Positions 1-5,972 of a stretch of DNA of 12,960 bases are shown here, one piece after another. The number at the start of each line of letters is the position of its first letter. Position 1 is the stretch's first letter. Made by a program: the position numbers and the translations under genes. A model generated the notes under the pieces. That model made no database searches. It saw only the letters and a program-made list of their open reading frames with translations, and was not told where the DNA came from. Source of the stretch: Thermoprotei archaeon (GTDB taxonomy: Archaea > Thermoproteota > Nitrososphaeria > Geothermarchaeales > JDFR-13); contig DQVL01000104.1 in the NCBI GenBank assembly GCA_015661745.1, positions 1-12,960 of the forward strand. Reading direction: 5' to 3'.

Positions 1-575
1 AGTTTTAATGCATTTATTAGCCCAGCTAATATAACGGTTGCAGTTCCCTGTTGATCATCGTGCCATACAGGTATTGATAACCTCTTCCTAGCCTCTTCTA
101 ATATATAGAAACATTTAGGTTTTTCAATATCTTCTAGGTTTATTCCTCCAAATGAAGGTTCTATATACTTTAGGAATTGAATAAGTTCATATGGATCTTG
201 GATGTCTACAGAGAGAGGAATTGCGTCAACACCCCCTAGATATTTGAATAAGAGGGCTTTACCCTCCATGACTGGAAGACCAGCTGCTGGGCCTATATTA
301 CCTAGTCCCAATACCCTAGTTCCATCACTTACTATAGCTACTGTATTACCCCTATTAGTATATTCGAATGATCTATCTTCATCCTCCATAATCAATTTTG
401 AGACTGCAGCTACACCCGGTGTATACCATATATCAAAGTCTTGTAGACCCCTTATACTACATTTCGGTATTGTCTGGATCTTCCCTCCATAGTATCGATG
501 GAGATGGGGGGCTAACCTACCTGGTCTCTCCGCTTTCTCAGTTAATTTCTCGATATCCTCAACCACTTTCGACAC
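1..575 (-). CDS. Malic enzyme (oxaloacetate-decarboxylating malate dehydrogenase), N-terminal part, truncated by window edge
   Basis: Oxidatively decarboxylates malate to pyruvate with NAD(P)+ in the cytoplasm. About 190 residues are visible. Reading the minus strand gives RYYGGKIQT, then the catalytic-Tyr segment WYTPGVAA, the segment GLGNIGPAAGLPVMEGKALL with the catalytic Lys, then VDIQDPYELI, and near the window edge WHDDQQGTA, the metal-binding Asp segment. All are hallmarks of the malic enzyme family; the NAD-binding C-terminal domain lies outside the window. No in-frame ATG exists upstream, and GTG at 575 is the furthest possible start. A second in-frame GTG at 566 fits better the start point expected from the TATA box at 585-597, so translation may be leaderless. 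NAD or NADP preference cannot be judged from this part. Confidence 0.93.
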   Translation of the reverse strand, partial: MSKVVEDIEKLTEKAERPGRLAPHLHRYYGGKIQTIPKCSIRGLQDFDIWYTPGVAAVSKLIMEDEDRSFEYTNRGNTVAIVSDGTRVLGLGNIGPAAGLPVMEGKALLFKYLGGVDAIPLSVDIQDPYELIQFLKYIEPSFGGINLEDIEKPKCFYILEEARKRLSIPVWHDDQQGTATVILAGLINALK

Positions 576-580
576 CGTAT

Positions 581-600
581 TTCTAAATATTTTATATTCA
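581..600 (-). promoter_or_regulatory. TATA-box promoter of malic enzyme
   Basis: On the minus strand this reads TGAATATAAAATATTTAGAA, a strong archaeal TATA element centred near 592. A start point about 26 bases downstream falls near 566, at the second candidate GTG codon. There is no Shine-Dalgarno-like purine run before the GTGs, which supports a leaderless transcript. The start point is inferred. Confidence 0.55.
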
Positions 601-689
601 TTAAATGGTATGGAATAATAGTATAAACAGTATATTTTAGAGATTGTAAGGGGTTGTAGGAGTTATATATAGATATTATAGACATGTTT

Positions 690-1169
690 TTAACCAAGCT
701 TCACAATAAAATCCTCTAATGATTTACTTCTCTTAAGTAGTTCAACCGTTTCTTTGAACCCATATTTATTTACAGCTTCATAGAATATTTCTAGGAATAT
801 CATCTGCCGTTCATCTTCAGGTCCACACCCCCTCATATTAATAAACAAGTTGTATGCCTCATCTAGGCTATATCCTTTTCCGATTAGGTAGGCTATAGCA
901 ACAGTTCCTGTCCTACCACAACCGGCTCTACAATGTAGATACACCTTCTTACCACTTGCTAATGACATATCTATATTCTCAAGGGCTTCACCAATTCTTG
1001 AGATCGGCTCTACGTCAAAGTCTTCTATATCTAGACAGATATTCTCTATATCTCTCCTTCCATAAGGCTTGGCGCCACAGTCTAGAGAAATAATAATATC
1101 TATATTAATATCATATAACGGTATCTTACCGGGGCCTACATATAGCCCCTTATATATTTCTACAGGCAT
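690..1169 (-). CDS. Small archaeal dual-specificity/tyrosine protein phosphatase
   Basis: A 159-residue cysteine-based phosphatase that removes phosphate from protein tyrosine or serine/threonine in the cytoplasm. The signature HC(X5)RTG is present as HCRAGCGRTG, with nucleophile C80 and phosphate-binding R86. Candidate general acids are D50 or D52 in the IEDFD loop ahead of it. After the P-loop comes the helix expected for the family and a region CGPEDERQ that can supply the Q-loop glutamine. The length equals that of the small archaeal phosphatases known from Sulfolobus. It is transcribed divergently from the small protein at 1220, and the two share a promoter region of 50 bases. Malic enzyme follows on the same strand after 115 bases but has its own TATA box. 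The substrate is unknown. Confidence 0.88.
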   Translation of the reverse strand: MPVEIYKGLYVGPGKIPLYDINIDIIISLDCGAKPYGRRDIENICLDIEDFDVEPISRIGEALENIDMSLASGKKVYLHCRAGCGRTGTVAIAYLIGKGYSLDEAYNLFINMRGCGPEDERQMIFLEIFYEAVNKYGFKETVELLKRSKSLEDFIVKLG

Positions 1170-1182
1170 ATACTCAATATTA

Positions 1183-1213
1183 AAGGATTATATCGTTTAT
1201 ATAAGTGTGGTGG
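1183..1213. promoter_or_regulatory. Divergent promoter region between the phosphatase and the sulfate-activation genes
   Basis: Two TATA-like elements lie in this stretch: GGATTATATCG around 1185-1195, and TTTATATAA around 1196-1204, which reads almost the same on both strands. The second is about 30 bases ahead of the phosphatase ATG (1169) on the minus strand. The first is about 26-30 bases ahead of the ATG at 1220 on the plus strand. A weak GGTGG (1209-1213) precedes that ATG. The two polymerase complexes would overlap here, so the divergent genes could compete or be co-regulated. Inferred from sequence only. Confidence 0.45.
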
Positions 1214-1219
1214 ATGTAG

Positions 1220-1441
1220 ATGGATGAGAAGGTGGGTATAAATATTCCCAAGTCTCTATATAGCCGGATAGCTAGATTAGCTGATGAACTTGATGTTAAG
1301 GATGTAAATGTATTTATTGTGGATCTTCTTAGAGAGGCGGTCTCTAAATATGAGGAGGAACTTAGTTCCAGCATTGTATTGAGTGAGGATGAGGTTGAAA
1401 AGATTAGGGAGAGGCTTAGAAGTCTAGGGTATTTGGATTGA
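1220..1441 (+). CDS. Small ribbon-helix-helix-like protein with RLRSLGYL tail, first gene of the sulfate-activation block
   Basis: A 73-residue protein of no assigned function. The N-terminal half has the pattern of a ribbon-helix-helix (CopG/MetJ-like) fold: a short strand (KVGINIP, residues 4-10), a helix (SLYSRIARLADELD) and a second helix (VNVFIVDLLREAVSKYEEEL). The C-terminal third is an acidic linker followed by EDEVEKIRERLRSLGYLD. The last eight residues before the final Asp, RLRSLGYL, recur exactly at the end of the protein at 5636-5842, with a similar overall layout. The stop is 12 bases before sat, so the two are probably co-transcribed. It could be a DNA-binding regulator or a partner protein docking through its tail; neither is shown. 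Start ATG 1220 is preceded by GGTGG; ATG 1214 is followed at once by a stop. Confidence 0.75.
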   Translation: MDEKVGINIPKSLYSRIARLADELDVKDVNVFIVDLLREAVSKYEEELSSSIVLSEDEVEKIRERLRSLGYLD

Positions 1442-1453
1442 CGGTGTAGTTAT

Positions 1454-2602
1454 ATGGTCTCAAGACCTCATGGAGGGCGTCTAATTGAGAGAGTCATTCC
1501 TCAAGATAAGGTTAATGATATCCTTATTGAGGGTAGGGAGTTTATCCAATATGAAGTGGATGATATGAGGTATCGAGACCTGGAGAACATCGGATTTGGG
1601 GTATATAGCCCCTTAACAGGGTTTATAGATTCTGTCGAGCTGGAATCCATATTTAAATATATGAGACTCACCAACGATCTTCCATGGACACTACCTATAA
1701 TTCTCGATATTGATGAATCTTTAAAGTCTGAGGTTGGTGTAGGAGATACTATACTCCTTAAATATAGGGATGTACCAGTCTCCCTACTACATGTAGAGGA
1801 GGTATATTCATTCGATAAAGTGGAGTATGTTAGGAATATATTTAAGACTGATGATCCAAATCATCCTGGTGTAGCTGAGGTGTATGGATATGGAGACTAT
1901 CTAGTTGCTGGGTCAATCGAGTATATCCCATTATATAAAGATGGTTTTGAAGATTATTTTCTAAAACCTAAGGAGACCCGGCTCCTGTTTAAGATGAGGG
2001 GTTGGGATACAGTAGTTGCATTCCAGACGAGAAACGTCCCTCATCTAGGGCATGAATATGTGCAGAAGACTGCATTAACATTTGTTGATGGGCTCTTTAT
2101 AAATCCTGTTCTTGGTAGGAAGAAAAAGGGTGATTTTAGAGATGATGCAATTCTTGAAGCATATAAAACCCTTATAGATAATTACTATCCTAGAGATTCT
2201 GTAGTGCTTAGTATAGTAAGATATGGTATGAGATATGCAGGTCCTAGGGAGGCGATCCATCATGCAATTATGAGGAAGAATTTTGGGGCTACACATTTTA
2301 TTATAGGCAGGGACCATGCAGGGGTTGGAAACTATTATGGGAGGTATGAGGCTCAAGAGATTTTTAGCGAATTTCCCGATCTTGGCATTACACCCCTATT
2401 CTTTAAAGAATTCTTCTATTGTCGTGGATGTGGGGGTATGTCGAATGAGAGGATATGCCCTCATAAAGATGATCTAAGGCTATATATAAGTGGTACAGAC
2501 ATTAGAGGAAGTATATTAAGGGGTATCCGGCCGCCATCTGAGATGATGAGGCCTGAGGTCGCCGATAAGATTATGGAGTTTGGTGATCCATTTGTCAAGT
2601 AA
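1454..2602 (+). CDS. sat: Sulfate adenylyltransferase (ATP sulfurylase), archaeal type
   Basis: Converts sulfate and ATP to adenosine 5'-phosphosulfate (APS) and pyrophosphate in the cytoplasm. The 382-residue protein has an N-terminal PUA-like domain (GFGVYSPLTGF at 47-57) and a nucleotidyltransferase domain with the sulfate/ATP motif QTRNVPHLGH at 191-200 and GRDHAGVG at 285-292. A zinc-binding set follows (C323, C326, C335, H337), typical of archaeal and some bacterial monofunctional enzymes. The C-terminal segment SGTDIRG...RPPSEMMRPEV is also typical. There is no fused APS-kinase domain. Start ATG 1454 follows the upstream small gene by 12 bases. The end overlaps the likely start of the DHH gene by about 23 bases, pointing to translational coupling. 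APS kinase downstream indicates flow to PAPS rather than dissimilatory APS reduction; no aprAB genes are in the window. Confidence 0.96.
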   Translation: MVSRPHGGRLIERVIPQDKVNDILIEGREFIQYEVDDMRYRDLENIGFGVYSPLTGFIDSVELESIFKYMRLTNDLPWTLPIILDIDESLKSEVGVGDTILLKYRDVPVSLLHVEEVYSFDKVEYVRNIFKTDDPNHPGVAEVYGYGDYLVAGSIEYIPLYKDGFEDYFLKPKETRLLFKMRGWDTVVAFQTRNVPHLGHEYVQKTALTFVDGLFINPVLGRKKKGDFRDDAILEAYKTLIDNYYPRDSVVLSIVRYGMRYAGPREAIHHAIMRKNFGATHFIIGRDHAGVGNYYGRYEAQEIFSEFPDLGITPLFFKEFFYCRGCGGMSNERICPHKDDLRLYISGTDIRGSILRGIRPPSEMMRPEVADKIMEFGDPFVK

Positions 2603-3599
2603 TAATCTACGTGATTTAAGAGGTTCTAAACCACTTATAATCCTTCATTGGGATGCTGATGGACTCGCCTCAACCTCTCTATTAATTAGGTATTTGGATC
2701 TTAAACCATCTCTATATATACCTAGGATTGGATTCTACAAACTTGATTATGATGAGATACTTAAGTTTAGTGGATATGACTCTATAATTGTTGTAGATTT
2801 CGGTGTTAAGACTGAAGATATTGAGTATCTTCGGGATCAAGTTGATGTCGATATTTATGTATTGGATCATCATATACGTAGAGAATCTAGTAAGGTACAT
2901 ATATATCCATATAGGGATTCTAATGACATGTTGTATCCATCAGAATCAATTATGGTTACAGAGCTTCTAGGTATAAAGCCTAATATATTGACTGTATTGG
3001 GATTTGTAGGTGACTTATTTAGTAGGGCCTTGGATAATAGGTATTCACATGTTTTATGGGGTGAATGGAATATATATGGATTTACATATGGAGATCTTAA
3101 GATATTCGTGGATCTTATACAGTCAAACTATGTATTTATGGATAGAGATGGTCTTAAGGATGCGGTATATAGACTTATACAGACAATTGACGATCCATAT
3201 ATTATTTTAGATGTGAAGTTATGGAGGGAGAGATATATAGAGATGTATAGAGCTATCAATAGAGCCCTAAACATAGATCCTAAATCATATAATGGGCTTA
3301 AATTTATAGAGGTTGATGAAAAATTGTTTTTAACATCATATATAGGCCGGTATCTAGCTGAAAAATATAGGGGTGAATACATCCTTATAGGTGTACCTAA
3401 TTTGATAGCTGGTTATTCCCAGATCTATCTAAGAATCTCAGGTAAACCTAGAAGAGGATTTACAGAGCTTATTGAAGAGCTTAATAAAATGGATGTATAT
3501 GCTGGTGGAAAGGATGATGTTTTAGGCGTCTTTATGGACTCTAATCTGTATCGGGATGTTTTAGAATATATAGTTAAATGGCTTGGGTATAGGATGTAG
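2580..3599 (+). CDS. DHH-family phosphoesterase, candidate PAP phosphatase or pyrophosphatase of the sulfate block
   Basis: A metal-dependent phosphoesterase of up to 339 residues. The DHH-domain motifs are clear: HWDADG (23-28), the metal-binding Asp in VVDFG (71-75), LDHH (DHH at 96-98) and GFVGD (141-145). Family members hydrolyse short oligoribonucleotides, 3'-phosphoadenosine 5'-phosphate (PAP) or pyrophosphate. The C-terminal DHHA1-like substrate domain is degenerate: where the family usually has GGGH..AAG, this protein has GGKDD (309-313), so the motif histidine is missing. Position between sat and APS kinase suggests it clears PAP or pyrophosphate made by the pathway; this is inference from context. 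The outermost start is TTG 2580, with GTG 2583 and TTG 2592 as alternatives. All lie inside or at the end of sat, which suggests coupled translation. Antiparallel roles in DNA repair (RecJ-like) or RNA decay cannot be excluded. Confidence 0.82.
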   Translation: MVIHLSSNNLRDLRGSKPLIILHWDADGLASTSLLIRYLDLKPSLYIPRIGFYKLDYDEILKFSGYDSIIVVDFGVKTEDIEYLRDQVDVDIYVLDHHIRRESSKVHIYPYRDSNDMLYPSESIMVTELLGIKPNILTVLGFVGDLFSRALDNRYSHVLWGEWNIYGFTYGDLKIFVDLIQSNYVFMDRDGLKDAVYRLIQTIDDPYIILDVKLWRERYIEMYRAINRALNIDPKSYNGLKFIEVDEKLFLTSYIGRYLAEKYRGEYILIGVPNLIAGYSQIYLRISGKPRRGFTELIEELNKMDVYAGGKDDVLGVFMDSNLYRDVLEYIVKWLGYRM

Positions 3600-3617
3600 A
3601 TATAGTTTAATCTATAC

Positions 3618-3645
3618 AGCTATTATATATTCTCTAAAGAGGTGT
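3618..3645 (+). promoter_or_regulatory. Possible internal promoter and ribosome site of APS kinase
   Basis: The 54 bases between the DHH gene and APS kinase hold a TATA-like TTATATAT (about 3622-3629) and a Shine-Dalgarno-like GAGGTG (3639-3644), nine bases before ATG 3654. APS kinase and the hydrolase behind it may therefore be transcribed both from upstream and from this promoter. Confidence 0.4.
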
Positions 3646-3653
3646 GGAAATAG

Positions 3654-4190
3654 ATGGTTGGCTGTAGAAAGGGTTTTGTTGTGTGGTTAACCGGTATACC
3701 CGGGTCGGGTAAATCAACAATAGCTAAGAAATTAAAGGAGGCTCTGGAGTCGAGGGGGCTATGTACAGAGCATCTCGATGGTGATGAAATTAGGCCTTGG
3801 CTAAGCCCTGAAGAGGGCTTCTCTAGAGAGGATAGGATTAGACATTTGAGGCGTGTGGCTTTTGTATCGCATCTACTTGCTAGGAATGGTGTTATCGTCA
3901 TAGCTTCATTTGTCTCACCATATAGGGAGACACGTGATTTAGCTAGAGAATTGAATAAGGGTGTATTTATTGAGGTATATGTAAAATGTCCTGTTGAAGT
4001 AGCTATCGAGAGAGACCCTAAGGGGTTATACAAGAAGGCTTTGAAAGGTGAGATCAGTAATATGACTGGTATCCAGGATGTATATGAGCCTCCTCATAAT
4101 CCAGAGGTTGTAGTGGAGACTGATAGAGAATCGGTGGATGAGTCTGTCAACAAAATAATTGATTATCTAGAGAGGTTTGGATATATATAG
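3654..4190 (+). CDS. cysC: Adenylylsulfate (APS) kinase
   Basis: Phosphorylates APS at the 3' position with ATP to give PAPS, the universal sulfuryl donor. The 178-residue protein has the Walker A loop GIPGSGKS (14-21), DGDEIR (42-47), FSREDR (56-61), the family segment SFVSPYRETRDLAR (85-98) and the lid/substrate segment RDPKGLYKKALKGEI (120-134), followed by TGI.DVYEPP and the NPEVVVET segment. Length and motif order are those of stand-alone bacterial and archaeal CysC. It lies downstream of sat, and the next gene starts 15 bases after its stop, so it is probably co-transcribed with the hydrolase. No PAPS reductase is visible nearby, so whether PAPS feeds assimilation or sulfotransferases is open. 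Confidence 0.95.
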   Translation: MVGCRKGFVVWLTGIPGSGKSTIAKKLKEALESRGLCTEHLDGDEIRPWLSPEEGFSREDRIRHLRRVAFVSHLLARNGVIVIASFVSPYRETRDLARELNKGVFIEVYVKCPVEVAIERDPKGLYKKALKGEISNMTGIQDVYEPPHNPEVVVETDRESVDESVNKIIDYLERFGYI

Positions 4191-4205
4191 GGGGTCGAGT
4201 CTAAT

Positions 4206-5603
4206 ATGCGTAGACGCCTCTTTATATTTGGTTTAGATGCGGGGGCTCCAGACCTTATATTTAATAAATTCATTGACTACCTCCCCAACTTTAAGAAGGT
4301 AATTGGTAAAGGTGTATATGGTAGATTGAGGAGTTGTGACCCACCTATTACCGTCCCTGCATGGATGGTTATGATGACTGGTAGAGAGCCGGGTGAATTA
4401 GGTCTATATGGATTTAGACATAGGAAGGAGTATAGTTATAGTGAGATATCTATACCGAATAGTGGATCTATAAGGTATCCCCGTATATGGGATATACTGG
4501 GTGGTGAAGGTTTTAAGACATTTGTATTGGGTGTCCCCCCTTCATACCCTCCATATAAGGTTAATGGATGGCTTATAGGATGTTTCTTAACGCCTGATGA
4601 CAGAGTTAGATATACATATCCACTCACTCTAAAGTATGAAGTTAATAAGATTGTGGATAAGTATATCTTTGATGTACCTTTTAGGAGGGATGATAGGGAT
4701 TGGGTTCTTGACAAGATTCATGAGATGACCAATATACATTTTAAAGTCGTGGATTATATGATGACCTCAAAGAATTGGGATTTCTTTATGTATATGGAGA
4801 TCGGTTTAGATAGGATTCAACATGCATTCTGGAAGTATATGGATTTAGGCCATAGGAGATATGAATATCATGAGAGGTATTCAAAGGCTATACTTGAATA
4901 TTATATAGAGCTTGACCAGTTTCTAGGGAAGATAATTGGAGATGCAGGTGCTTCCGATATATTGATTGTATCGGATCATGGGGCAAAGAAGATGGATGGA
5001 GCCTTCGCAGTTAATCAATGGCTTATTGATAAGGGTTATCTAAAGCTTAAAGGGGATGTTAAGCCAGGGTCTAGACTGTCACAAGTTGATATAGACTGGG
5101 GAGATTCAATTGCTTGGGGTTGGGGTGGATACTATGGAAGAATATTTCTAAATATTGAGGGTAGGGAGGAGAAAGGGGTTATATCACCTAATGACTATGA
5201 ATATTATCTTAATAAGCTTAGTAGCGAGATCAAATCGATTAGAGGCCCATCGGGTGAGTCATGGAGGAATTTAGTATATAGACCCTCTGATCTATATCAT
5301 GTTGTTAATGGTTCACCCCCCGACCTCATGGTTTACTTTGATGATCTTAACTGGAGATCAGCAGGTACAGTAGGTTATGAGACACCATATCTTGAGGAGA
5401 ATGATACAGGCCCCGATGACGCGGTTCACGATTATGATGGTGTGTTTATATGGTATAGCGCCGATGGTAGATTGAATAACTCCATTGAATTAGATGATAT
5501 ATCTATATATGATGTATATCCAACAATCCTTAGATACTATGGTCTAGAGGCTGAAGAAGCTATTGGTACACCTATTGAGGAGGTTTTAGTAGGTATAAAA
5601 TAG
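4206..5603 (+). CDS. Alkaline-phosphatase-superfamily hydrolase (type I phosphodiesterase/nucleotide pyrophosphatase family)
   Basis: A 465-residue two-metal hydrolase without signal peptide, so probably cytoplasmic. Superfamily residues are visible: D11 in FGLDAG, the nucleophile T49 in PPITVPAWMVMMTG, D202 and H206 in GLDRIQHAFWKY, D257/H258 in VSDHGAKKMDG, and H408 in DDAVHDYDGVF. The threonine nucleophile and the lack of a C-x-P-x-R motif point to phosphodiesterase/pyrophosphatase chemistry rather than an arylsulfatase, although the families are related. It sits 15 bases after APS kinase with GGGGG just ahead of the ATG, so it belongs to the PAPS operon by context. Possible substrates are APS/PAPS, PAP-type nucleotides, or a sulfated or phosphorylated glycan precursor; none is shown. 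Gene ends convergently with the small gene at 5636. Confidence 0.85.
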   Translation: MRRRLFIFGLDAGAPDLIFNKFIDYLPNFKKVIGKGVYGRLRSCDPPITVPAWMVMMTGREPGELGLYGFRHRKEYSYSEISIPNSGSIRYPRIWDILGGEGFKTFVLGVPPSYPPYKVNGWLIGCFLTPDDRVRYTYPLTLKYEVNKIVDKYIFDVPFRRDDRDWVLDKIHEMTNIHFKVVDYMMTSKNWDFFMYMEIGLDRIQHAFWKYMDLGHRRYEYHERYSKAILEYYIELDQFLGKIIGDAGASDILIVSDHGAKKMDGAFAVNQWLIDKGYLKLKGDVKPGSRLSQVDIDWGDSIAWGWGGYYGRIFLNIEGREEKGVISPNDYEYYLNKLSSEIKSIRGPSGESWRNLVYRPSDLYHVVNGSPPDLMVYFDDLNWRSAGTVGYETPYLEENDTGPDDAVHDYDGVFIWYSADGRLNNSIELDDISIYDVYPTILRYYGLEAEEAIGTPIEEVLVGIK

Positions 5604-5619
5604 AGGTAGTTAGATTTAT

Positions 5620-5645
5620 CTATCTCTATATGTCTTTAGAGATAG
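5620..5645. terminator. Perfect inverted repeat between convergent genes, possible bidirectional terminator
   Basis: Arms CTATCTCTA (5620-5628) and TAGAGATAG (5637-5645) are exact reverse complements around an 8-base loop. The repeat begins 17 bases after the hydrolase stop, and its right arm overlaps the last codons of the minus-strand small gene. Such a hairpin would lie at the 3' end of both transcripts. Archaeal termination depends mainly on T-runs and none is strong here, so it may instead stabilise the RNA ends. Confidence 0.35.
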
Positions 5646-5842
5646 CCAAGGCTTCTAAGTCTATTCTTTATCTCCTCTTCCTCCTCAGGTGTATATGCCT
5701 CCTCCTCTTCTCCAAGAGTTTCTTTAACAATGAATTCTAAGAGTTCTTCTGGAGATTTAAATTCTCCCTGGCTTTCCTCTACAGTCTTTACAAGGAGTTC
5801 ATATACATCTTTAGATATCTCGATCTTTACTTTATCACTCAT
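5636..5842 (-). CDS. Small acidic ribbon-helix-helix-like protein with RLRSLGYL tail
   Basis: A 68-residue protein of unknown function. It starts SDKVKIEISKDVYELLVKT, a strand-helix pattern like the N-terminus of the protein at 1220-1441, and has a second helix (SPEELLEFIVKETL). A very acidic linker with runs of Glu leads to EEEEIKNRLRSLGYL. The last eight residues are identical to the tail of the upstream small protein, while the middle parts have diverged. The two genes flank the sulfate-activation block on opposite strands. A TATA-like element (minus strand, about 5874-5885) lies 12 bases plus a start-point distance ahead of ATG 5842. The shared tail suggests a common partner or a common fold-completing segment; DNA binding is only inferred from the N-terminal pattern. 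Confidence 0.72.
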   Translation of the reverse strand: MSDKVKIEISKDVYELLVKTVEESQGEFKSPEELLEFIVKETLGEEEEAYTPEEEEEIKNRLRSLGYL

Positions 5843-5904
5843 AATTCATCAAAAATATATTCTATACTATCATCAATATATAAGCTATATCTAAATCAGT
5901 CATC

Positions 5905-5965
5905 TACGTATAAATTTAATGTGGAAAATGTTTGGGGTTACAATAAATAATATGTGTTGGAGGGG
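5905..5965 (+). promoter_or_regulatory. Promoter and ribosome binding site of the secreted propeller-like gene
   Basis: A TATA box, GTATAAATTT (5908-5917), gives an expected start point near 5938. A strong Shine-Dalgarno run, GGAGGGG (5959-5965), lies seven bases ahead of ATG 5973. This choice of start is better than the TTG three bases upstream (5970). The leader is about 35 bases, unlike the leaderless-looking starts elsewhere in the window. Confidence 0.6.
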
Positions 5966-5972
5966 TTAATTG

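Noticed and set aside
202..492. Open frame of 96 codons on the plus strand
   Set aside because: It is antisense to the well-supported malic enzyme and shows no motif.
3623..4033. Open frame of 136 codons on the minus strand
   Set aside because: It is antisense to APS kinase, whose motifs are complete.
4206..5603. Hydrolase as an arylsulfatase, given the sulfate context
   Set aside because: The sulfatase C/S-x-P-x-R formylglycine motif is absent and the nucleophile position is a threonine (ITVPAW), which fits the phosphodiesterase/pyrophosphatase branch.
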